A stretch of 64,000 nucleotides of DNA from the NCBI GenBank assembly GCA_963704455.1, contig OY969905.1, positions 1,116,001 through 1,180,000 of the forward strand, written 5' to 3'. The notes beneath the pieces were generated by a model that worked only from the letters and a program-made list of their open reading frames with translations, did no database searches and was not told where the DNA came from. Numbering within the stretch: position 1 is the stretch's first letter; each line of letters opens with the position of its first letter. Below are positions 35,515-43,918 of the stretch, one piece after another. Source of the DNA: DASTCZ01 sp963704455. Lineage in GTDB: Bacteria; Acidobacteriota; Terriglobia; Acidiferrales; UBA7541. Made by a program: the position numbers and the translations under genes.

Positions 35515-37959
35515 CTACTCGTAACGCAGCGCCACAATGGGGTCAACTTGTGTGGCACGGCGCGCTGGGATGTAGCAGGCGATCATGGCCACAAGCGCAA
35601 TGAGGAGAGCCACGGCCGCAAAGGTCAATGGGTCAAAAGAGGCCACGCCAGACAACAGGCTCTGGAGGAAGCTGCCGCTCATCAGCGCTGTCGCGCTTCC
35701 AACCGCGAATCCAACTGCTACTGGCGAGAGGCCTTGCCGCATGACCATCCCAAGCAAGCGCGGGCGCTGTGCCCCAAGCGCGGTTCGGATGCCGAATTCT
35801 CGTTGCCGCTGTTCAACAGAGTACGCCAGCACTCCGAATATGCCGAGAGAAGCCAGCAGCAGCGCAGAAATTGCAAAGGAGGAAGTCAGGGATATTTGGA
35901 ACCGGCGCCCTTCTACGTTCACCGCAACGAGTTGCGACATCGGCCTCATGGCCACGATCGGGACCTCCGGGCCCGCTCGGTGAACCACATCGCGGACAGC
36001 GGCGGCAAGGCTTGCGGGATCCTGGGCAGTCCGCACCACGATCGAAGCGAAGGATGGAGCGCTGGGAGCCTGTCCGCCCCAGGAATCGGCGACATAAACC
36101 ATGTACAACGGAAGCTGATCGAGGCGGGTGTGGATGTCTCCCGCGACTCCGATAACTTCGCTGAGCTGCAGGTCTCCCCATTCGGCGAGGCACTGCTGAC
36201 CGATGGGATTCGTGTTGGGCCAAAGCCGGTGAGCGAGACCTTGAGAGACGATAACGAGTCTCCTGCCTCGATCGTGGCCGGTGAAGACTCGTCCGGCAAC
36301 AAGCGGAATTCCCATCGTTTGGAAATAGTCGGGGCTGACCGCACGGTAACTCGCTAACGGTTGTTGCTCCGGGGGAAGCACATTGCCTGGCAGATTGATC
36401 CCGGAGATCGAACCTTGACCTTCGAGGGGCAAAATGCTGATCCAGGCGACAGAGCGCACCCCCGGGAGTTTGCGAACATCATCGAGGACGCGGCTGTAAA
36501 ACTCTTCGCGCGACGCGGGCTTTTCATACGCTGCCGGCGGCATGTCTATGTCAGTGGCGAGGACATGTTCAACAGAGAAGCCGGGATCGAGGTGAAGCAA
36601 GTTGAGTAGGCTTCTGCCGAGCAGGCCTGCGACGATGAGCAGCAATGTACACGCGGCTACCTCCAGGCTCACCAGCGTCGCGCGCGTTTGGCGTGTGCGG
36701 CGGTTCTCAGTGACGCTCTTGCCGCCTGAACCGAGATTGTCGTGGAGACTGGCGCGAGAGACCAGCCACGCCGGCAAAGCTCCGAAAAACGCGGCAGTTG
36801 CAATTGAAGCGAGTACCACGAATCCCAATCCGCGGGCGTCGAGGCTCACTTCGTTCAAACGCGGAAGATCTGCCGGGCCGAAATGGACGAGCCACCGCAC
36901 ACCGAACTGTGCGAGTAGAATGCCAAGACCTCCACCGAGAGAAGCAAGCAGCAGGCTCTCGACAAGCATCTGCTGCATGATCCGCAAGCGAGTCGCACCG
37001 AGAGCGATGCGAATGCCTGCCTCGCGCATGCGTCCTGGCACGCGGGCAAATTGCAGGTTTGCCAAGTTCACCCAGATCATCAGCAACACAGCTCCGACAG
37101 CCGCCAGCAGCAAAATCAATCCACGGCGCGCGGGTCCCACCACCTCTGACTGAAGCGGGAAAATGTCGGCGCGCAGATCAAGTTTGCTGTCTGCCTGCTT
37201 CGCGATGCTGGACTGAATCACGTTCAGCTCGGCGACGGCCTGCGCAACAGACACGTCGGGCTTTAGGCGGCCGATGGCAGTGAAATCGAATTCACCGATC
37301 AGGTCTTGCTCGTATGATTTCGGCCCATTCAGTGGCGTGAAGAATTGCGCGCGAGTTGAGAAACCGTTCACTCCTCCCGGCAATCGGAACGATTGAGGCA
37401 GAATGCCAACAATGGTATGTGGAACTCCATCCAAAGTAATGGAGCGGCCAACCACAGCAGAATCCGCGCTGAATCGAGAATGCCAGAATGAATCGGTCAG
37501 AATTACAACCTGGCCGCGTCCAGTCAAGTCTTCCTCCGGCCGAAACGATCGCCCAAGCGCCGGATGGACACCCAATAACGCGAGGAAGTTGGCCGAGGCG
37601 CGCGTACCACGAAGCTGCTGAGCTTCACCCGAGCCGGTGAGGATCATGGTGGTGGATTCAGCGAGGGCGATATCTTTGAAAGCCTGCGATTCCTTCTGCC
37701 AAATAAGAAAGTCCGGCAGATTTGCATCAAGGAGAGGATCGGACTTGACCCATTGTGGGACAACCTCGTGAATTACAAAGAGCTGGTCCGAATCGTGATA
37801 GCTGAGCGGCCGGAGAAGAACGCTGTTTACGACTGAAAAAATTGCTGTGGTCGCGCCGATTCCTACGCCCAACGTCATTATGACCACGAATGTAAAAATA
37901 GGTCGCTTTCGCAACGCCCGCGCAGCATCGCGTAGATCATGGTACAAGCTCTCCAGCAC
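35515..37959 (-). CDS. ADOP family permease (MacB-PCD/FtsX tandem)
   Basis: An 814-residue tandem permease. It begins LESLYHDLRDAARALRKRP, has its first TM helix at about residues 20-45 with VVNSVLLRPLSYHDSDQLFV, a first FtsX part with AGIRIALGATRLRIMQQMLVESLLLA, then a second module ending REFGIRTALGAQRPRLLGMV and PARRATQVDPIVALRYE. I chose the GTG at 37959 because AAGGAGG lies 6 bases before it; an upstream open frame reaches into the SDR gene. It follows the benzoyl-CoA reductase operon by 106 bases on the same strand but has its own strong ribosome binding site, so co-expression is possible yet unproven. Confidence 0.93.
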   Translation of the reverse strand: MLESLYHDLRDAARALRKRPIFTFVVIMTLGVGIGATTAIFSVVNSVLLRPLSYHDSDQLFVIHEVVPQWVKSDPLLDANLPDFLIWQKESQAFKDIALAESTTMILTGSGEAQQLRGTRASANFLALLGVHPALGRSFRPEEDLTGRGQVVILTDSFWHSRFSADSAVVGRSITLDGVPHTIVGILPQSFRLPGGVNGFSTRAQFFTPLNGPKSYEQDLIGEFDFTAIGRLKPDVSVAQAVAELNVIQSSIAKQADSKLDLRADIFPLQSEVVGPARRGLILLLAAVGAVLLMIWVNLANLQFARVPGRMREAGIRIALGATRLRIMQQMLVESLLLASLGGGLGILLAQFGVRWLVHFGPADLPRLNEVSLDARGLGFVVLASIATAAFFGALPAWLVSRASLHDNLGSGGKSVTENRRTRQTRATLVSLEVAACTLLLIVAGLLGRSLLNLLHLDPGFSVEHVLATDIDMPPAAYEKPASREEFYSRVLDDVRKLPGVRSVAWISILPLEGQGSISGINLPGNVLPPEQQPLASYRAVSPDYFQTMGIPLVAGRVFTGHDRGRRLVIVSQGLAHRLWPNTNPIGQQCLAEWGDLQLSEVIGVAGDIHTRLDQLPLYMVYVADSWGGQAPSAPSFASIVVRTAQDPASLAAAVRDVVHRAGPEVPIVAMRPMSQLVAVNVEGRRFQISLTSSFAISALLLASLGIFGVLAYSVEQRQREFGIRTALGAQRPRLLGMVMRQGLSPVAVGFAVGSATALMSGSFLQSLLSGVASFDPLTFAAVALLIALVAMIACYIPARRATQVDPIVALRYE

Positions 37960-38065
37960 GATTAGCCTCCTTAAAGAGTGGGCAAGCTCAATTTGCAACA
38001 GCTTGTTCCGCAAATTTCTCTTAATTGATCCTAATGTCAGTTCCCTCTTCCAAACTCTCAAGAAT

Positions 38066-38788
38066 CTATGTCGGTCCGAGAAACTGCCCGCCATCGACAC
38101 GCAGAACCTGCCCAGTGATGCGCCGCCCTCCGGGGCCGCAAAGAAATGCCACGGCGGAACCGATATCTTCCGGGTCCAGGAAACTGCCCACAAGGCTTTC
38201 GGCCAATGCCGCATCCTGGATTTCCTGCGACACTTTTTCGGTCATGGGAGTGCGCACCCAGCCCGGCTCAATGACATTGACGAGTACCCCCAAGCGTCCG
38301 GTCTCGCGCGCCACGCTTTTCGCCAGCCCGAGCAGCCCCGCCTTGCTTGCGGAGTATGCGGCCGTCCCGAATTTTCCCCGCGAGCCATTGATCGAACCAA
38401 TCAGCACGATTCGCCCCCCGGTCTCATTCTTCCGCATAAATGGCAGCGTATGACGAATGAGCAGGAAAGCGCCTCGAAGATTTACACTTTGGACGAGGTC
38501 CCAATCGTCGAGAGACAGTTTCCAAGCGACGGCATCCCGCGACACACCAGCGGCATGGACTGCAAAATCAATTCGCTTCCATTCGTGCGATGCATGCTTA
38601 ACAGCGGCAGCCACTGAGGAATCATCCCGGACATCACAATGTATCCAAGCAATGCCGGCCGATGAGGGGTGTTCGAGGTCTAGTGAAATTGTCTTTGCTC
38701 CCGCGGTCTGGAGCGATTGAATGATGGCAATGCCGATTGCGCCCGAGCCTCCGGTTACAAGCGCAACTTTTCCTGCCAATTCTGTCAC
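38066..38788 (-). CDS. Short-chain dehydrogenase/reductase at the end of the bcr operon
   Basis: A 240-residue SDR with the cofactor motif TGGSGAIG (about residues 12-19), the NAAG-like HAAGVSRD, a conserved Ser in LIGSINGSRG, and the catalytic YSASK. It ends RVDGGQFLGPT like FabG-type enzymes. Start GTG at 38788 overlaps the oah stop (GTGA), so it is translationally coupled to oah. In the pathway it could act as a 3-hydroxypimeloyl-CoA or related hydroxyacyl-CoA dehydrogenase; compare BadH, an SDR of the Rhodopseudomonas benzoate cluster. That role is inference from position. Confidence 0.82.
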   Translation of the reverse strand: MTELAGKVALVTGGSGAIGIAIIQSLQTAGAKTISLDLEHPSSAGIAWIHCDVRDDSSVAAAVKHASHEWKRIDFAVHAAGVSRDAVAWKLSLDDWDLVQSVNLRGAFLLIRHTLPFMRKNETGGRIVLIGSINGSRGKFGTAAYSASKAGLLGLAKSVARETGRLGVLVNVIEPGWVRTPMTEKVSQEIQDAALAESLVGSFLDPEDIGSAVAFLCGPGGRRITGQVLRVDGGQFLGPT

Positions 38789-39894
38789 CGGGGAACCCCA
38801 TGAGGAACTGAAGGATTTATCCAAGGAGCGATTTCCTCCACAAGCTCCTCGCTCCAATGAGCTCCCTCAGCCAGGCGCCTTCGCAATAACACAAAATCAA
38901 CCTCGCGGTTTTTCTTGTCACCAGAGTGAAAGGCACGGAAACCTGCATTGGCTTCGGTCATCATGTTCAGTGATAGCCAGGCCCGATTGGATTCGCGGTT
39001 ACGGTCCCAGTGCTCAAGCTTGTGTTTCCGGATGCTTTCGATGGTTTTTGTCAAACAGTCGGGCATGGTGTGCAGAAGTTTGATGCATGTTTGCTCGACG
39101 GCTTCATCGAGAAGGCTGAGGTCAATCTGCGCAGAGGCAAGCAATTCCTGGGCCTGTTTTTTCCCTTCCCCCGTTTTGAATTCGCCAAAGGCGATTCTCC
39201 CGAATTCGTCAAGAATGTGGTCTGTCACGACGAGCGGATTCGCAATAAATGTGCCATTGACGCGAGTCACGGGAACAATTTGGGTCAACCCTCCCAGCCA
39301 GTAAAAGTGATGCGCACTCCATGGCTCGCAAAGCGTGGCGCTGTTCATTGCATTCTCTATACCCACAAATAGCGGGAGGAAGTCCGTGCTCCCGCCATCG
39401 GGTGCCGATCCATGCTTGGGACCTGCCTGACTGAACACCGCCAGGTCGCTGGAAATGGAAAAGTCGCACGCCATTCCGATTTCTTGCCCTCCGCCGACTC
39501 GCATCCCGTTGACGCGGCAAATGACAGGTTTGTCGCAATGCAAAACGGCGGTCACCATGTCATTGAAGAGCCGCATATACTGGCGATATTCCCCCGGCGC
39601 GCCGGCGTAAATTTCCGCGTACTCTCGAGCATTTCCGCCCGAGCAGAAAGACCGATTGCCGGCTCCTGTAAGGACAACAGCGACGGCTGCCCGGTCATTG
39701 GAGGCCTCCCTCACCGCGAGGATGATCTCTTTGATCATCTCCGTCGTGTAACTGTTCAATTCAGCGGGATTGTTGAGCGTAATCCAGAGGTTATGGAGGC
39801 CAGTTACCGCTGAACCGTCGCGCGCATGTGCTGTGCGACGCTCCACGAGAATGTTCTTCCGCACCGGAGTTTCCACCAAGTTGTGGTTTTTCAT
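38785..39894 (-). CDS. oah: 6-oxocyclohex-1-ene-1-carbonyl-CoA hydrolase (ring-opening hydrolase)
   Basis: A 369-residue member of the crotonase superfamily, the BamA/Oah type that opens the alicyclic ring to 3-hydroxypimeloyl-CoA. It starts like the known enzymes (HNLVET) and shows NAWITL-like LWITLNNPAELNSYTT, FCSGGNAREYAEIYAG, the closely conserved block EYRQYMRLFNDMV, VNGMRVGGGQEIGMACDF, GPKHGSAPDGGSTDFLP and SNRAWLSLNMMTEANAGFRAF. The length of about 370 residues and these blocks separate it from the shorter BadI hydrolases. BamA is widely used as a marker gene for anaerobic aromatic degradation. AAGGAGCGGGG precedes the ATG. Confidence 0.93.
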   Translation of the reverse strand: MKNHNLVETPVRKNILVERRTAHARDGSAVTGLHNLWITLNNPAELNSYTTEMIKEIILAVREASNDRAAVAVVLTGAGNRSFCSGGNAREYAEIYAGAPGEYRQYMRLFNDMVTAVLHCDKPVICRVNGMRVGGGQEIGMACDFSISSDLAVFSQAGPKHGSAPDGGSTDFLPLFVGIENAMNSATLCEPWSAHHFYWLGGLTQIVPVTRVNGTFIANPLVVTDHILDEFGRIAFGEFKTGEGKKQAQELLASAQIDLSLLDEAVEQTCIKLLHTMPDCLTKTIESIRKHKLEHWDRNRESNRAWLSLNMMTEANAGFRAFHSGDKKNREVDFVLLRRRLAEGAHWSEELVEEIAPWINPSVPHGVPR

Positions 39895-39906
39895 CCCCGC
39901 TCCTTG

Positions 39907-40989
39907 CTACACAGTTCCATTTCCATTCGGCCTTAGAATAACCCGCCGTCGGATCGCTTTTCGCGCGACGGCCTCAAAAACCGCAGGGGTATTCTCCAAA
40001 GAGTGCTCTTCCACGTATGGCTGGACCGCAATCTTTCCCTTGAGGACAAGATCAAGCGCCGCCGGGTATTGGTCCGGCGGACAGCCCCAATTTCCACGTG
40101 CGGTTGCATCCAATGCCATTAAATTTGACAGGCGGATTTCTACCTTTTTCGCTGTATATCCCACAACTGCGAGATACCCTCCAAAATCAAGCAGGCTAAA
40201 GGCAATCTGCTGCCCTGCCGTTGTACCGCTCATCTCAAAAATCTTTAATCCGATTCCTTGCCTGCCGCTTTCTTTTGCGAAATTCCGCACGGCAGTTCTC
40301 ACTTCTTTTTCGTCGAGATTCTCCGATTTAATGACGCAACCGGCGCCGTGTTTGGAGGCAAGATCCAGTTTCTCTTGATCGATATCAACGGCGACGACTG
40401 CCGCGCCCAACGAGGAGGCAATTTGGACCCCGAAGCCCCCAATGCCCCCCGCACCGACAAAGATGGTCACATCGTCGGGGCCAACGTTTGCTCGTCGAAT
40501 CGCTTCCCAAGGAGTCGTCACTGCATCGGCGATCACGGATAGGAGTGCGGGGTGAATGCCGCGCGGCAGCGGCTCCGGGACGGCGCACAGGCCCCGCGCG
40601 GGGACGCGCACATGAGTTGCGAATCCGCCGTCCCCGTCATTGCCTGGCATGAATTGGTTGCGGCAAATTGTCGGCCGGCCTGCTCTGCAAGCAACACAGT
40701 TGCCGCACGGAATCACCGCGGGGACGATGACCAGGCGTCCTTCCAATTTACTCGCGTTCTCGCCAGCCGAGACAACCCGTCCGCAGATTTCGTGTCCAAG
40801 AATAATTGGAAGCGCTTTTCGCGTGGGTATACCATCATAGGCAAAACCAACGTCGGTGTGGCATATGCCGCAACCGATGACCTGAATTACGACCTCATCC
40901 GGTCGAGGATCCAGTGGAGGCAGCTCAAAAAGTTCAAGCGGCTTGCCGAAAGCCTTCAATTGGAAAGCGTATGCGCCTTCAATTCGCAT
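39907..40989 (-). CDS. had: 6-hydroxycyclohex-1-ene-1-carbonyl-CoA dehydrogenase
   Basis: A 360-residue zinc-type alcohol dehydrogenase that oxidises the 6-hydroxy product to the 6-oxo compound with NAD. It shows the catalytic zinc region GCGICHTDVGFAYDGIP, GHEICGRVV, the structural zinc cysteines CGNCVACRAGRPTIC, and VFVGAGGIGGFGVQIA for NAD. The segments SVIADAVTTPWEAIRRA, KIFEMSGTTAGQQIAFSLL and NWGCPPDQYPAALDLVLKGKI match the Had enzymes of Thauera and Azoarcus as I recall them. It lies between bcrD (2 bases upstream) and oah (12 bases downstream), the order expected for the pathway. Confidence 0.9.
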   Translation of the reverse strand: MRIEGAYAFQLKAFGKPLELFELPPLDPRPDEVVIQVIGCGICHTDVGFAYDGIPTRKALPIILGHEICGRVVSAGENASKLEGRLVIVPAVIPCGNCVACRAGRPTICRNQFMPGNDGDGGFATHVRVPARGLCAVPEPLPRGIHPALLSVIADAVTTPWEAIRRANVGPDDVTIFVGAGGIGGFGVQIASSLGAAVVAVDIDQEKLDLASKHGAGCVIKSENLDEKEVRTAVRNFAKESGRQGIGLKIFEMSGTTAGQQIAFSLLDFGGYLAVVGYTAKKVEIRLSNLMALDATARGNWGCPPDQYPAALDLVLKGKIAVQPYVEEHSLENTPAVFEAVARKAIRRRVILRPNGNGTV

Positions 40990-40991
40990 GA

Positions 40992-41807
40992 TTACCTAGC
41001 TTCCGCTGTAGCTTGCAGGTTGGCTAATCGCTTTAACCCTAACAGCCCTGCTCCAAGAGCGCAGACGAAATCACAATCGTGGGGGACATAGACTCGAACC
41101 TTCAGCCGATCTTCAATCGCCTTTATAATTCCTGCCTGTTTCGCGACGCCCCCGATGAGCGTCAATTCACTTTTCATTTCGACGCGCTTGAGCAGTGCAC
41201 CGGCGCGATCCGCAAGCGACTCGTGGATGCCCCTCAAAATATCTTCCACGCTCACACCCGCGCTCACGTGATTGATGATTTCACTTTCTGCGAGTACGGC
41301 GCAGACGCTCGAGATCGGCTGAGGGTGTGTGGCTCGCAGCGAAAGCTCTCCTACCGCTTCCAGCGGGATCTCGAGGTACTTGGCAGCGCGCTGAATGAAC
41401 ATCCCTGATCCTGCGGCGCATTTATCGTTGCTCTTGAAATATTTCACTTTGCCTGAATCGGTCACACTGATGGCGCGAGTACATTGCCCGCCGATATCCA
41501 GGATGGCTGCGGTCCCTGGATTGAGAAAGTGCGCTCCGCGCGCCCCGGCCGTGATCTCGGTAACCTGAATATCGCGGAAACTGACGCCGTAGCGTCCAAA
41601 TCCAGTGCTTGATACGTATTCGATTCTGGAGCGATTCACTACCGCGTCATTCAAGGCTTGCTGCAACGCTTCGTTCGCCGCATCATCCACGTTCACGCCG
41701 CTTCGAGTCCGGCCTTTGCCGATCACACGTGGAATACCATCTTCCTGCAGCAGCAGCAGAGCTTTCGTGAAGCTCGTCCCGCAATCAATGCCCGCTACGA
41801 TTGGCAT
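40992..41807 (-). CDS. bcrD: Benzoyl-CoA reductase ATPase subunit, BcrD-type
   Basis: A 271-residue ATPase of the ASKHA/HgdC activator family. With BcrA it should bind a shared [4Fe-4S] cluster and use ATP to drive electrons onto BcrBC. Visible are GIDCGTSFTK for phosphate binding and the cluster cysteines in NDKCAAGSGMF (C130) and SVCAVLAESEIIN (C169). The usual GGQDSK loop is changed to GGQCTR; a degenerate loop at this place is also seen in the Thauera BcrD. With ISSVCAVLAES this supports the BcrD call. ATG at 41807 lies inside bcrA (23-base overlap), with AAGGTG upstream. A longer in-frame stretch to 41954 belongs to the bcrA region. Confidence 0.85.
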   Translation of the reverse strand: MPIVAGIDCGTSFTKALLLLQEDGIPRVIGKGRTRSGVNVDDAANEALQQALNDAVVNRSRIEYVSSTGFGRYGVSFRDIQVTEITAGARGAHFLNPGTAAILDIGGQCTRAISVTDSGKVKYFKSNDKCAAGSGMFIQRAAKYLEIPLEAVGELSLRATHPQPISSVCAVLAESEIINHVSAGVSVEDILRGIHESLADRAGALLKRVEMKSELTLIGGVAKQAGIIKAIEDRLKVRVYVPHDCDFVCALGAGLLGLKRLANLQATAEAR

Positions 41808-42624
41808 GGTCACCTTTCCAAACGCCGAACTCAAAGCTTTGATCGAGCTTGTCGATGGCGAAGAGCGCCGCACCCAGCGCCCCCATAAAGTGGGCATCCG
41901 GGCTGATTTCCATCTTTCGCCCCAGCACTTCTTCGAGTGCACGAACCATTCCAATATTGTGCGCCACGCCGCCTGTCATCATGATCTCAGGCTCTATGTT
42001 GAGCCGCCGTGCCAGCGATACCGTTCGCTTGGCGATGGCGAGATGCACGCCTCCAAGTATGTCCTCGCCTTTTTTCCCTTGAGCGAGATAGGAAAGGATG
42101 TCGGATTCGACGAAGACCGTGCACACGGTGGCGATTTTCACGGGCCGCGTTGCTCTGAGCGAGAGCGGGCCGATCTCGTCCAAACCGATCCCCATCACTT
42201 CAGCCGCGTTGGCGAGAAAGCGTCCAGTGCCGGCGGCGCACTTATCGTTCATCACAAAGTCCAAAACCTCGCCATTCGGGCCAACGCTGATGGCTTTGGA
42301 GTCCTGGCCGCCCATGTCAATCACAGTGCGAGTGCCGGGGCACAGGAAGTGAGCGCCTTTTGCGTGGCAACTAATCTCCGTCATTTGCGCATTCCCGAAT
42401 GAAATCTTGTAGCGGCCGTAGCCTGTGCCGACGACGTATCCGACATTCACCGTCTCAAAGCCCGCTTCAGCGCAACATTTGTCGAATGCCCGCTCGGCCG
42501 CCTTCTGGACATTTGCTCCTGTGTCCACGAGCGCCCGCGCCAAAATCTTTATGCCGTCGGTATCCGAGAGGATGACGGCTTTTGTTTGAGTGGAGCCTAC
42601 ATCTACTCCCGCTGCGATTCGCAT
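41785..42624 (-). CDS. bcrA: Benzoyl-CoA reductase ATPase subunit, BcrA-type (short form)
   Basis: A 279-residue ASKHA ATPase that partners BcrD. It shows GVDVGSTQTKAV, the second phosphate loop DMGGQDSKAI, the cluster cysteines in NDKCAAGTGRF (C129) and TVCTVFVES (C168), and GGVAHNIGMVRALEEVLG. BcrA of Thauera is, as I recall, much longer (over 430 residues) while both ATPases of the Azoarcus enzyme (BzdP, BzdQ) are short. The small size here would therefore fit the Azoarcus-type more closely. GGGAG precedes the ATG at 42624, 12 bases after bcrB. Confidence 0.87.
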   Translation of the reverse strand: MRIAAGVDVGSTQTKAVILSDTDGIKILARALVDTGANVQKAAERAFDKCCAEAGFETVNVGYVVGTGYGRYKISFGNAQMTEISCHAKGAHFLCPGTRTVIDMGGQDSKAISVGPNGEVLDFVMNDKCAAGTGRFLANAAEVMGIGLDEIGPLSLRATRPVKIATVCTVFVESDILSYLAQGKKGEDILGGVHLAIAKRTVSLARRLNIEPEIMMTGGVAHNIGMVRALEEVLGRKMEISPDAHFMGALGAALFAIDKLDQSFEFGVWKGDHANRSGH

Positions 42625-42636
42625 GATGACTCCCGG

Positions 42637-43908
42637 CTAGGTCCAGTGTTGGACGGCCGCGGTTGCCTTCGAGTGTTCCAGTGATTCAAAAAAGGCGTCA
42701 ATTCGGGTTCTAGTTTGCGCCTCGGCAAAGTATCTGGGATCTTCCAAATCGGACTCGATGTAAAGAGTGGGAATTCCGAGTTGTTTTGTGAAGTAGTCGC
42801 GCATGTCACCCTGACCGGCCGAAAACAACCGGCAGCTCTTCACAAAATGGATGATGATGCCATCCGCGCCCCATTCTTCGACATATCGGCGGATCTGCTC
42901 ATAGCGCTGTAAATAATTTCTGTTTGTGACGTTCTGCTGGATCATGTGCAGGGCCACGGACTCAAATGGTTTGTCCGGGTCATGCCGGAAGCCAAACTCC
43001 CATAATCCGCCGACAGTCGAATACGTTGAAGCCACAGCGCAGGCCCGCCATTTCGCAAACATGTCCCGGAAGGTACGGAAATAGGGGTACGGGGGAGGGC
43101 CTTCCATGACCAAACGGAAATCCTCCTTGTCGTAGACACCTTGCCCGGCGTCGCGCTTCGCCTTCATTTCAGCCAGCGCAGCTTCGAAAAATGCCACACC
43201 TTCGGGTTTCGCGCGATACACGTATAGAGGACCCATCAAAGTAATCGCATCAAAGTAAGCATCGAAGGGCGAGGGGCGACTGCGGGCAAGGTGTTTGATC
43301 TGCGACCATAGGTCTTCAGTGCGACTGGAACATTCGACCGCTTGTCGGAATCGGTCATAATCGAATTTTCGGCCTATCAGCTCCTCCAATTTCTTGACTG
43401 TCTCTTCCAGTTGTCGGACCACATACTCAACGTCTGCTTTCATTGGTTCGTCGGTCCGCATGAAGGGAATGTCAATCACATACAAAGGAGCACCCGTAAG
43501 TTTCGCCGTATGTTCGAACCATTTGAGATAGGTGTTGCAGCCGACGAAATTGCAGAGAATCAAGGTGGGTATTGGAAGTTTTCCCCCGGTCGGCGTGATG
43601 CCCTTCAGCATGCACCCGATATCCGCCTTCACGTAAGCGCAATTGTCCGCCGCATATCCCAATTCCTCGGCGGCCAGGATGGGCTCGAGCGATTGATGGC
43701 GGATCGCCAATTGCAATGCGTTCACTTCCGGATATAGAGGCACAGCGCCGAATCCCTCCAGCAATTCGACGCAATTGCCGGAAATCATCATCGAGACTGT
43801 GGGCGGATCGCCAGTGGTTGCCGCGCGGTCTAGTTTCTCGTACCACGCAAGCATTAAATCCTTCTGGCTCTGATGAACGCTGCTACGGTATTCGGTCTTC
43901 TCAGTCAT
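42637..43908 (-). CDS. bcrB: Benzoyl-CoA reductase subunit B
   Basis: A 423-residue member of the 2-hydroxyglutaryl-CoA dehydratase D-component family, one of the two subunits that carry the active site and a [4Fe-4S] cluster. It has ISGNCVELLEGFGAVPLYPE, KADIGCMLKG, LCNFVGCNTYLKWFE and SCRLFSAGQGDMRDYF; these conserved cysteines are expected cluster ligands. With BcrC it reduces the aromatic ring of benzoyl-CoA to the cyclic diene using electrons from the ATPase pair. It starts 10 bases after bcrC. The substrate could be a substituted benzoyl-CoA. Confidence 0.9.
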   Translation of the reverse strand: MTEKTEYRSSVHQSQKDLMLAWYEKLDRAATTGDPPTVSMMISGNCVELLEGFGAVPLYPEVNALQLAIRHQSLEPILAAEELGYAADNCAYVKADIGCMLKGITPTGGKLPIPTLILCNFVGCNTYLKWFEHTAKLTGAPLYVIDIPFMRTDEPMKADVEYVVRQLEETVKKLEELIGRKFDYDRFRQAVECSSRTEDLWSQIKHLARSRPSPFDAYFDAITLMGPLYVYRAKPEGVAFFEAALAEMKAKRDAGQGVYDKEDFRLVMEGPPPYPYFRTFRDMFAKWRACAVASTYSTVGGLWEFGFRHDPDKPFESVALHMIQQNVTNRNYLQRYEQIRRYVEEWGADGIIIHFVKSCRLFSAGQGDMRDYFTKQLGIPTLYIESDLEDPRYFAEAQTRTRIDAFFESLEHSKATAAVQHWT

Positions 43909-43918
43909 TTGTTAGATC

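Noticed and set aside
35252..35515. An 87-codon minus-strand open frame just after the ADOP stop
   Set aside because: No ribosome binding site, no recognisable sequence, low-complexity composition unlike neighbouring genes.
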